A stretch of 64,000 nucleotides of DNA from VBDM01 sp035499735 (GTDB lineage: Bacteria; Pseudomonadota; Gammaproteobacteria; Burkholderiales; SG8-39). A program made the position numbers and the translations under genes. The stretch is from positions 79,095 through 143,094 of the forward strand of contig DATJYC010000033.1 of the NCBI GenBank assembly GCA_035499735.1. The letters run 5' to 3'. Position 1 is the first letter of the stretch. The number at the start of each line of letters is the position of its first letter. This document shows positions 46,900 through 53,716 of the stretch, piece after piece. Under the pieces are notes generated by a model that had not been told where the DNA came from, ran no database searches, and worked only from the letters and a program-made list of their open reading frames with translations.

Positions 46900-48651
46900 A
46901 TGAAGCCGGGCGAGCCCCAGATCGCGTCAGCGAGCTTCACACTGCACGGCGCCGGGGTGTCGGGCGGCATCGCGATCGGCCACGCGCATCTGTTTTCGAC
47001 CGCCCGCCTCGAGGTGGCCCACTACGAGATTGGCGAGGGCGACGTCGAGGCGGAGATCGCGCGCTTCGACCGGGCGGTGGCGCAGGTCAAGGGCGAGCTC
47101 GCGGCGCTCCAGGCGAGCGTGCCGCCGGGGGCTCCGGTGGAGATGAAGGCGATCCTCAGCCTGCACGCCGCGCTGCTCAACGACTCCAACCTCTCCGCGG
47201 TGCCGCGCGAGTCGATCCGGACGCGCCGCTGCAACGCCGAGTGGGCGCTCGCGCAGCAGCTCGAGTACCTCGTCGCGCAGTTCGAGGAGATGGAGGACCC
47301 CTACCTGCGCGAGCGCAAGCAGGACATCGTGCAGGTGGTCGAGCGGGTGCTCGCGGCGATGCTCGGCACCGGGCACGCGCCCGCCGCGCCCTCGCACGAG
47401 GAGGACCTGATCGTGGTCGCGCACGACCTGTCCCCCGCCGACATGATCCTGTTCAAGCAGCACCGCTACGCGGGCTTTGTCACCGACCTCGGCGGGGTGA
47501 CCTCGCATACGGCGATCCTCGCTCGCAGCCTCGCGCTGCCCGCGATCGTCGGCCTGCACCACGCGCGCGGCATGATCCGCGAGGGCGAGATGATGATCGT
47601 CGACGGCCGCGAGGGCGTCCTCATCGTCAACCCGGGCGAGGCGGTGCTCGCGGAATACCGCGAGCGCGCCCGCCGGCTCGAGACCGAGCGCGACAAGCTC
47701 AAGCGACTGCGCAGCTCCCGCTCGGCCACGCTCGACGGCGTCGCGGTGGAGCTCCACGCCAACATCGAGCTGCCGCAGGACGTCAAGGAGGCCGCCGCAG
47801 CCGGCGCGACGGGCATCGGCCTCTTCCGCAGCGAGTTCCTGTTCCTCAACCGCGACGACCTGCCCTCCGAGGACGAGCAGTTCGAGGCCTACCGCAGCGT
47901 CGCCGAGGCCATGCACGGCCGGCCCGTGACCATACGCACGCTCGACCTCGGCGCGGACAAGAGCATCAACGGGTCCGACCGCGGCGGTCCCAATCCCGCG
48001 CTCGGTCTGCGGGCGATACGCTTCTGCCTTGCCGAGCCGCAGATGTTCCTCACGCAGCTTCGTGCCATCCTGCGCGCCTCGCGCCACGGGAAGATCCGGC
48101 TGCTCGTCCCGATGCTCGCCCACGCGCACGAGGTGGAGCAGACGCTCGCCGCGGTGCGCCAGGCGCGCGAGATGCTGGATGACCAGAAGATCGCCTACGA
48201 CCGCCGCATCGAGATCGGCGGCATGATCGAGGTCCCGGCGGCGGCGCTGTCGCTGCCGTATTTCCTGAAGAAGCTCGATTTCCTGTCGATCGGCACCAAC
48301 GACCTGATCCAGTACACCCTGGCGATCGACCGCACCGACGATACCGTGGCGCACCTCTACGACCCGCTGCACCCGGCGGTTCTGCAGCTCGTTGCCCAGA
48401 CCATACGCGGCGCGAAGAAGGCGAAGACGCCGGTCGCGGTGTGCGGCGAGATGGCGGGCGACGCGGCGATGACGCGGCTGCTGCTCGGCTTCGGTCTGCG
48501 CGAGTTCTCTATGCACCCCGCACAGCTGCTCGCGATCAAGCACGAGGTGCTGCGCACGCGCATAAGCGAAGTGGAGAAGGCGGCGGCGCGCATGACCCGC
48601 GAGCACGACCCGGCGAGGGCGCGCACGCTGCTCGCCAAGCTGAACAAGTGA
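46900..48651 (+). CDS. ptsI: Phosphoenolpyruvate-protein phosphotransferase (Enzyme I)
   Basis: A 583-residue Enzyme I that starts the phosphorelay from PEP. The swivel His is in TDLGGVTSHTAILARSLALP near residue 200. The PEP-binding barrel has GIGLFRSEFLFLNRDDLPSE near 305, IRTLDLGADKSINGSDR, FLSIGTNDLIQYTLAIDRTD near 460 and VAVCGEMAGD near 510 with the catalytic Cys. About 20 N-terminal residues precede the usual start (GAGVSGGIAIGHA). It lies seven bases after HPr. Together the three genes form a complete soluble relay. Confidence 0.96.
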   Translation: MKPGEPQIASASFTLHGAGVSGGIAIGHAHLFSTARLEVAHYEIGEGDVEAEIARFDRAVAQVKGELAALQASVPPGAPVEMKAILSLHAALLNDSNLSAVPRESIRTRRCNAEWALAQQLEYLVAQFEEMEDPYLRERKQDIVQVVERVLAAMLGTGHAPAAPSHEEDLIVVAHDLSPADMILFKQHRYAGFVTDLGGVTSHTAILARSLALPAIVGLHHARGMIREGEMMIVDGREGVLIVNPGEAVLAEYRERARRLETERDKLKRLRSSRSATLDGVAVELHANIELPQDVKEAAAAGATGIGLFRSEFLFLNRDDLPSEDEQFEAYRSVAEAMHGRPVTIRTLDLGADKSINGSDRGGPNPALGLRAIRFCLAEPQMFLTQLRAILRASRHGKIRLLVPMLAHAHEVEQTLAAVRQAREMLDDQKIAYDRRIEIGGMIEVPAAALSLPYFLKKLDFLSIGTNDLIQYTLAIDRTDDTVAHLYDPLHPAVLQLVAQTIRGAKKAKTPVAVCGEMAGDAAMTRLLLGFGLREFSMHPAQLLAIKHEVLRTRISEVEKAAARMTREHDPARARTLLAKLNK

Positions 48652-48654
48652 GCC

Positions 48655-49122
48655 ATGGAACGCAAGCCTGACCCCCTGCGCGAGGTCCTGATCGTCGAGC
48701 AGACGGACCCGAAGCTCCGCCGCCGCTGGTTCGAGAACGACTACTTCGACCTGTTCACCTGGCAGGACCCGGACGGCGCGCTGGCGAAGTTCCAGCTGTA
48801 TTACGACGTCGAGCGCAACGAGCGCGCCCTGACGTGGACCCGGAACGTCGGGACCTACCACGACGGCGTCGACCACGGCGACGCGGCCGGCGGGTACCCG
48901 GAGGCGCCGATCCTCGTCTCCGGCGGCAAGTTCGACTCGGGCACCGTCGTGCCGCGCTTCGAGCGCGACTCGTCCGCGCTGCCGCCCGAGCTGCGCGACG
49001 TCGTCCTCGCGAAAATGCGCGAGCACCTGCTGTCCCGGTACCGGCTCAAGGTCGGTCGCGACAAGGTGAGGCGCGAGCAGTGGCAGGCGCGGCGGAAGGG
49101 CAAGGGCGCCGTCCAGAATTGA
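48655..49122 (+). CDS. Protein of unknown function (155 residues)
   Basis: A soluble 155-residue protein, three bases after ptsI, so probably translated from the same mRNA. It starts with a charged helix (DPLREVLIVEQTDPKLRRRW), then DYFDLFTWQDPDGALAKFQL and YYDVERNERALTWTRNVGTY, which look like paired beta strands, and ends with a basic helix (KMREHLLSRYRLKVGRDKVR). I do not recognise a named domain. GC-rich third positions and a tidy position between ptsI and the metX leader support a real gene. Confidence 0.75.
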   Translation: MERKPDPLREVLIVEQTDPKLRRRWFENDYFDLFTWQDPDGALAKFQLYYDVERNERALTWTRNVGTYHDGVDHGDAAGGYPEAPILVSGGKFDSGTVVPRFERDSSALPPELRDVVLAKMREHLLSRYRLKVGRDKVRREQWQARRKGKGAVQN

Positions 49123-49150
49123 CGCGGCCCCGCCGCTGAGGTAACGTCCC

Positions 49151-49226
49151 CCTCAGCGCCGATTTGACCATTCAGCTTGCAGGCGCCGTCCGGAGGTCCG
49201 GGCGACAAACAAATATTGCTAAAGCG
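49151..49226 (+). promoter_or_regulatory. SAM-II (SAM-alpha) riboswitch aptamer upstream of metX
   Basis: The conserved SAM-II pieces occur in order: GCGCC (49156-49160) pairing with GGCGC (49182-49186) as P1; GATTTGACC directly after the 5' strand; GCTTGCAGGC (49175-49184); a small extra hairpin TCCGG/CCGG; AAACAA (49207-49212); and GCTAAAG (49218-49224) for the pseudoknot. The aptamer binds S-adenosylmethionine. It sits directly upstream of metX, the typical target. A hairpin GCTGAGG/CCTCAGC (49135-49157) overlaps the P1 strand and may compete with it. Confidence 0.9.
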
Positions 49227-49232
49227 AGGGCG

Positions 49233-49268
49233 ACCCGTTTAGCAGCAAGCTGAACGGGTTTTTCTTTT
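49233..49268 (+). terminator. Riboswitch-controlled terminator before metX
   Basis: ACCCGTTTAGC and GCTGAACGGGT form an 11-pair stem (one G-U) with a five-base loop, followed by GTTTTTCTTTT; it ends two bases before the metX ATG. The 5' arm contains TTTAGCA (49238-49244), complementary to TGCTAAA (49217-49223) of the aptamer core, so aptamer plus terminator and the alternative antiterminator pairing exclude each other. High SAM should therefore stop transcription of metX. Confidence 0.88.
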
Positions 49269-49269
49269 C

Positions 49270-50418
49270 ATGGCGCCGAGAAACGGAAGCGAGTCGCGCT
49301 CGGTTGGTGCGGTCAAGCCGCAGACGATGCGCTTCGACCAGCCGCTCGCGTTCAAGAGCGGCGCGACGCTGCCCGCCTACGACCTCGTCTACGAGACCTA
49401 CGGGAAGCTGAACGCCGCGCGGTCGAACGCGGTGCTCGTGTGCCACGCGCTGAACGCCGCCCACCACGTCGCCGGCTACTACGCCGACCAGCCCGACAAC
49501 GTCGGCTGGTGGGACAACATGATCGGACCGGGAAAGCCGCTCGACACCGAGCGCTTCTTCGTCGTCGGCGTCAACAACGTCGGCGGCTGCTTCGGCTCGA
49601 CCGGCCCAAAGAGCGTGAACCCCGCGACGGGCAAGCCCTGGGGCTCGGCTTTCCCGGTGGTCACGGTCGAGGACTGGGTCGACGCCCAGGCGCGGCTCGC
49701 CGACCGCCTCGGCATCGCCTCGTTCGCCGCGGTGATGGGCGGGTCGCTCGGCGCGATGCAGGCGCTGCAGTGGACGATGAGCTACCCGGAGCGCATCCGG
49801 AACTCCATTGTGGTCGCGGCGGCGCCCAAGCTCTCGGCGCAGAACATCGCGTTCAACGAGGTCGCCCGCCAGGCGATCACCACCGATCCGGACTTTCACG
49901 GCGGCGACTACTACGCGCACGGCGTGGTGCCGCGCCGCGGGCTCCGCCTCGCGCGCATGATCGGCCACATCACCTATCTCTCGGACGACGCGATGATGGA
50001 GAGATTCGGCCGCGCGCTGCGCGAAGGCCAGATCGGCTTCCATTTCGATGTCGACTTCGAGATCGAGTCCTACCTGCGCCACCAGGGCGACAAGTTCAGC
50101 GAGTACTTCGACGCGAATACCTATCTCCTCATCACCCGAGCGCTCGATTACTTCGACCCCGCGGCCGCGCACGGCGACGACCTCTCGAAGGCGCTCGCGG
50201 TCGCGAAAGCGCGGTTCCTGGTCGTATCCTTCACCTCGGACTGGCGCTTCGCGCCGCCGCGCTCGCGCGAGATCGTCAAGGCGCTGCTCGACAACCGCCT
50301 GGACGTTTCGTACGCCGAGATCGACGCGCCGCACGGCCACGACGCCTTCCTGCTCGAGGACCCGCGCTACCACGCGCTGGTGCGAGCGTACTTCGACGGC
50401 ATGTTCGCGCGACTATGA
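49270..50418 (+). CDS. metX: Homoserine O-acyltransferase MetX
   Basis: A 382-residue alpha/beta-hydrolase-fold acyltransferase for the first committed step of methionine synthesis. The nucleophile Ser is in FAAVMGGSLGAMQALQW near residue 160; the Asp is in VVSFTSDWRFAPPRSRE near 320 and the His in APHGHDAFLLEDPRYH near 358. NALLVCHAL-type strand and GWWDNMIGPGKPLDTERFF near 78 match the family. Many proteobacterial MetX enzymes use succinyl-CoA rather than acetyl-CoA, so the acyl donor is left open. It is controlled by the SAM-II element and coupled to metW by ATGA. Confidence 0.96.
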   Translation: MAPRNGSESRSVGAVKPQTMRFDQPLAFKSGATLPAYDLVYETYGKLNAARSNAVLVCHALNAAHHVAGYYADQPDNVGWWDNMIGPGKPLDTERFFVVGVNNVGGCFGSTGPKSVNPATGKPWGSAFPVVTVEDWVDAQARLADRLGIASFAAVMGGSLGAMQALQWTMSYPERIRNSIVVAAAPKLSAQNIAFNEVARQAITTDPDFHGGDYYAHGVVPRRGLRLARMIGHITYLSDDAMMERFGRALREGQIGFHFDVDFEIESYLRHQGDKFSEYFDANTYLLITRALDYFDPAAAHGDDLSKALAVAKARFLVVSFTSDWRFAPPRSREIVKALLDNRLDVSYAEIDAPHGHDAFLLEDPRYHALVRAYFDGMFARL

Positions 50419-51026
50419 ACGGCCTCGAGCAGGTCGCGCTCTCCGAGCGCTCCGACTTCCAGGCGATCGCCGCCTGGGTGAAGCCCGACTCCTCGGTGCT
50501 CGATCTCGGGTGCGGCGACGGCGTGCTGCTGAAGTACCTCAGGCAGACGCGCAACGCGCGCGGCTACGGCGTCGACATCGACGACGCCAACGTGCTCGCC
50601 TGCGTCAAGAACGGCGTGAACGTCATCCAGAGCGACCTCGAGCGCGGGCTGGCGGGGTTCGACGCGGGCTCCTTCGACTGCGTCATCCTGTCGCAGACCC
50701 TGCAGGCGGTGCGCCGCACCGAGGAGATCGTGCTCGACATGCTGCGTGTCGGGCGCGAGGCGATCGTCTCCTTCCCCAATTTCGGCCGCTGGAACCTGCG
50801 CCTGCAGATCGCGCTCGGCGGCAGGATGCCGATGTCGCCCGAGCTCCCGTACCAGTGGTACAACACGCCCAACGTGCACCTGTTTACCATCGCCGATTTC
50901 GAGTCGTTCTGCGCAAGCCACGGCATCCGCGTGCTCGACCGCATCGTCCTGCACGGCGGGCGCCCGGTCCACTCGCTCGCCAACGTCTTCGGCAGCCTCG
51001 CGGTCTACCGCATCCAGAAGTCCTAG
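50415..51026 (+). CDS. metW: Methionine biosynthesis protein MetW
   Basis: A 203-residue SAM-methyltransferase-fold protein. SSVLDLGCGDGVLLKYLR near residue 27 is the SAM-type motif; FDCVILSQTLQAVRRTEEIV near 92 and FPNFGRWNLRLQIALGGRMP near 122 are hallmarks of MetW, as is TPNVHLFTIADFESFC near 152. MetW activates MetX in several proteobacteria; no methyl transfer has been firmly shown. Its ATG overlaps the metX TGA by four bases, so the two are made together. Confidence 0.96.
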   Translation: MNGLEQVALSERSDFQAIAAWVKPDSSVLDLGCGDGVLLKYLRQTRNARGYGVDIDDANVLACVKNGVNVIQSDLERGLAGFDAGSFDCVILSQTLQAVRRTEEIVLDMLRVGREAIVSFPNFGRWNLRLQIALGGRMPMSPELPYQWYNTPNVHLFTIADFESFCASHGIRVLDRIVLHGGRPVHSLANVFGSLAVYRIQKS

Positions 51027-51030
51027 CGCG

Positions 51031-52620
51031 GTGCGCTACGACGTCATCGTCATCGGCGGCGGCCACAACGGCCTCGTCTGCGCCTGCTACCTCGCGGGCG
51101 CGGGGCTGAAGGTCAAGGTGCTCGAGCGCCGTCGCGTCGTCGGCGGCGCGGCAGTCACCGAGGAGTTCGCGCCGGGCTTCCGCAACTCGACCGCGGCGTA
51201 CACGGTGAGCCTCTTGAACCCCAAGGTGATCCGCGACCTCAAGCTCGCCGAGCACGGCCTGAAGATCGTCGAGCGGCCCTTCGCCAACTTTCTGCCGCTC
51301 CCGGACGGAAGAAGCTTCAAGCTCGGCCCGACCACGGAAGATACGCAAAGAGAACTAGCCCGTTTCTCGAAGCGCGACGCCGAGCGCCTGCCCGGCTACT
51401 ACCGCACGATCGAAGCGGCTGCCGATACGCTGCGCAGCCTAGTCCTCCAGACTCCGCCCAACCTGGGTTGGAACTGGCGCAGCGGCCTTCGCGCGCTCGC
51501 GCTCGGTGGCAAGCTCGCGCTCCTCTCGCGCCGCGCGCAGCGCGACCTGTGGGAGATCGTGACGCGGAGCGCGGGCGAGCTGCTCGACTGGTGGTTCGAA
51601 AGTGACTCCGTCAAAGCGGTATTCGGCTTCGACGCCCAGGTCGGGCACTTCGCGAGCCCCTATTCGCCCGGCTCGGCGTACGTGCTGCTGCACCACGCTT
51701 TCGGGGAAGTGAACGGCAAGCGCGGCACCTGGGGCCATGCGCTGGGCGGCATGGGCGCGGTGAGCGAGGCGATCGCAGCAGAAGCAAGAGCCCGAGGCGT
51801 CGAGATTGCCACGGACGCGGAGGTGACCGCCATCCGCGTGAAAGCCGGCCGCGCCGCCTCGGTCGCGCTGAAAGACGGCACCGAGATCGAGGCCAATGCA
51901 ATAGCCGCCGGAATAAACCCGAAGCTTCTCTTTCTCAGACTCATCGAAAAGGACGCGCTCGATCCCGACTTCCGCGAGCGGATCGAGCGCTGGCGCTGCG
52001 CCTCAGGCAGCTTCCGCATGAACGTCGCGCTCTCCGAGCTGCCCGACTTCAGCTCGATGCCGGGAAAGAACGCTCAACCCCACCACAGCTCCGGGATCAT
52101 CATCGCCCCGTCGCTCGCCTACATGGAGCGCGCCTACTTCGATGCGCGCACCCTCGGCTGGGCGCGCGAGCCGATCGTCGAGATGCTGATCCCGAGCACG
52201 GTCGATCCCTCGCTCGCGCCGCCGGGAAAGCACGTCGCGAGCCTCTTCTGCCAGCACTTCAACCCGACGCTGCCCGACGGAAAGACCTGGGACGACGCCA
52301 GGGAAGCGGCCGCCGACGCGATCGTCGATACCGTCACCCGCCACGCCCCGAACTTCAAAAAGAGCATCGTCGCCCGCAAGATCCTCTCCCCCCTCGACCT
52401 CGAGCGAGACTTAGGCATGATCGGCGGGGACATCTTCCACGGCGCGCTGACGCTCGACCAGCTGTTCTCCGCGCGTCCCGTGCTCGGCTACGCGGATTAC
52501 CGTTCGCCGGTGCGCGGACTCTATTTCTGCGCCTCGGGCGCACACCCGGGCGGGGGAGTTACAGGCGCGCCGGGACACAACGCTGCGCGGGAAATACTCC
52601 GCGACAATCGTCTCCAATGA
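51031..52620 (+). CDS. FAD-dependent oxidoreductase, phytoene-desaturase/PYROXD2-like
   Basis: A 529-residue flavoprotein. YDVIVIGGGHNGLVCACYLA at the N-terminus and VLERRRVVGGAAVTEEFAPG form the FAD site; WGHALGGMGAVSEAIAAEA near residue 230 and GLYFCASGAHPGGGVTGAPG near 500 are the second and C-terminal flavin contacts typical of the carotenoid-desaturase/PYROXD2 group. The substrate is unknown; there are no other carotenoid genes here. GTG at 51031, four bases after metW, is the start that gives the complete FAD motif. Whether it is functionally tied to methionine metabolism is not evident. Confidence 0.87.
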   Translation: MRYDVIVIGGGHNGLVCACYLAGAGLKVKVLERRRVVGGAAVTEEFAPGFRNSTAAYTVSLLNPKVIRDLKLAEHGLKIVERPFANFLPLPDGRSFKLGPTTEDTQRELARFSKRDAERLPGYYRTIEAAADTLRSLVLQTPPNLGWNWRSGLRALALGGKLALLSRRAQRDLWEIVTRSAGELLDWWFESDSVKAVFGFDAQVGHFASPYSPGSAYVLLHHAFGEVNGKRGTWGHALGGMGAVSEAIAAEARARGVEIATDAEVTAIRVKAGRAASVALKDGTEIEANAIAAGINPKLLFLRLIEKDALDPDFRERIERWRCASGSFRMNVALSELPDFSSMPGKNAQPHHSSGIIIAPSLAYMERAYFDARTLGWAREPIVEMLIPSTVDPSLAPPGKHVASLFCQHFNPTLPDGKTWDDAREAAADAIVDTVTRHAPNFKKSIVARKILSPLDLERDLGMIGGDIFHGALTLDQLFSARPVLGYADYRSPVRGLYFCASGAHPGGGVTGAPGHNAAREILRDNRLQ

Positions 52621-52754
52621 CGTCCTTAGGTATGTCCCGCTTCTTGGCGAATCCTATCCCAGGAGAAGACAGGGTTCGCTTTTATGTTCAGGATGTGGGC
52701 AAGGACTACAAGGATTAGTCGCTTGCCGATACCGGCGCGTGCCGGCTAGTTCAC

Positions 52755-53654
52755 CTAGTAGGTGCCGTGGTAGAAGTCCTGCCCCGGCAGATAGTTCATG
52801 TTCGTAACCCCGTGGTTGCGGTTCACGAGCGGACGGGCGAAGAGGCGGTGCTTGATGCTGCGCACTTCGTGCTCGATCTGGAAGAGCTTCCGGCCGTCGT
52901 CCGGGTCGGTGATCCACTGGAAGCGCCACTCGTTCGCGTCGGTCTCCATGGTGATGAGGCCGCGCGTCTTGAGCCACTCGTAGGGCGTGGAGAAATCGGA
53001 GATGTAGATCTGGATGTGGTGGCCGTCGTACTCGGGGAGCGGCTTCTTGGTCTCGGTGAAGTAGAGCTTCTGGTCGCGCCCGATGCTCACCGCGGCGCGG
53101 CCCTTCTCGTGGCGCGCGGGCGCCTTCATCACCTGGTTGTAGAAGCGTGCGATGCCTTCGGCTGAGCCGGGGGGCACGTCGAAGTCGATGTACGCAATGC
53201 CGATCTCGATCGGCCCGAACTCGGGCGCGGGCGCATGGCAGCGCACGCGCGTGCCCCAGGGATCGACGGCCTCGATCGCCCCGTCCTTCTCCTCCCAGGA
53301 GAACTGCGTCTTGCGCTCGGGGACGACGCGCTTCATCTCGCTGCCCGCGTACTCCAGGCGCTTCTTCAGCTCCGCGAGGGAAGGCACGACGAAGCCCGCA
53401 GTGCCGCGCAGGCGCTCGGCCTTGGGCGGCACGGCGCGGCTCGGCATGTGGACCTGCGTGCGGCCGAAGTTCAGCCAGATGTTCTCCAGGCCCGTGAAGA
53501 TGTACGGGTCGCGCGTCGCGCCCAGGCCGGTAACGTAGAACAGCACCGCCAGGCGCTGGTCGTCGATGCAGCAGTTGAAGTGCTCGAGGTGGACGATGTT
53601 GCCGACGGACTGAGCCGCGCGGTCGTACTGCTTCATCTTCTCGGGGGCGTTCAT
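52755..53654 (-). CDS. Two-domain VOC protein (extradiol-dioxygenase-like)
   Basis: A 299-residue protein with two VOC modules. The first starts IVHLEHFNCCIDDQRLAVLF near residue 20 and contains GLENIWLNFGRTQVHMPSR; the second runs from EIGIAYIDFDVPPGSAEGI near 150 through YDGHHIQIYISDFSTPYEWL near 210, with its own candidate His, and ends EWRFQWITDPDDGRKLFQIE. Two-module VOC proteins include extradiol ring-cleavage dioxygenases, but the metal ligands cannot be confirmed by eye. ATG 53654 has a TAGACT -10-like element six bases upstream and no Shine-Dalgarno sequence. It diverges from the ThDP enzyme gene. Confidence 0.8.
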   Translation of the reverse strand: MNAPEKMKQYDRAAQSVGNIVHLEHFNCCIDDQRLAVLFYVTGLGATRDPYIFTGLENIWLNFGRTQVHMPSRAVPPKAERLRGTAGFVVPSLAELKKRLEYAGSEMKRVVPERKTQFSWEEKDGAIEAVDPWGTRVRCHAPAPEFGPIEIGIAYIDFDVPPGSAEGIARFYNQVMKAPARHEKGRAAVSIGRDQKLYFTETKKPLPEYDGHHIQIYISDFSTPYEWLKTRGLITMETDANEWRFQWITDPDDGRKLFQIEHEVRSIKHRLFARPLVNRNHGVTNMNYLPGQDFYHGTY

Positions 53655-53660
53655 GGCGGT

Positions 53661-53666
53661 AGTCTA
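53661..53666 (-). promoter_or_regulatory. -10-like TAGACT six bases before the two-domain VOC gene
   Basis: Minus-strand TAGACT ends six bases before ATG 53654; no ribosome-binding site lies between. A leaderless start is inferred. Confidence 0.3.
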
Positions 53667-53702
53667 ATACCGATCGCCCTTGGCGGGTTCGGCGAGTCCG
53701 GC

Positions 53703-53708
53703 TAGCAT
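53703..53708 (+). promoter_or_regulatory. -10-like TAGCAT eight bases before the ThDP enzyme gene
   Basis: TAGCAT ends eight bases before ATG 53717, without an obvious ribosome-binding site. It faces the similar element of the divergent VOC gene about 40 bases away. Confidence 0.3.
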
Positions 53709-53716
53709 GGCGACCC

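Noticed and set aside
52621..52754. Terminator or mobile remnant in the gap after the PYROXD2-like gene
   Set aside because: Only a weak five-base stem (CCGGC/GCCGG near 52732-52745) without a T-tract, and no repeat or coding similarity that I can see.
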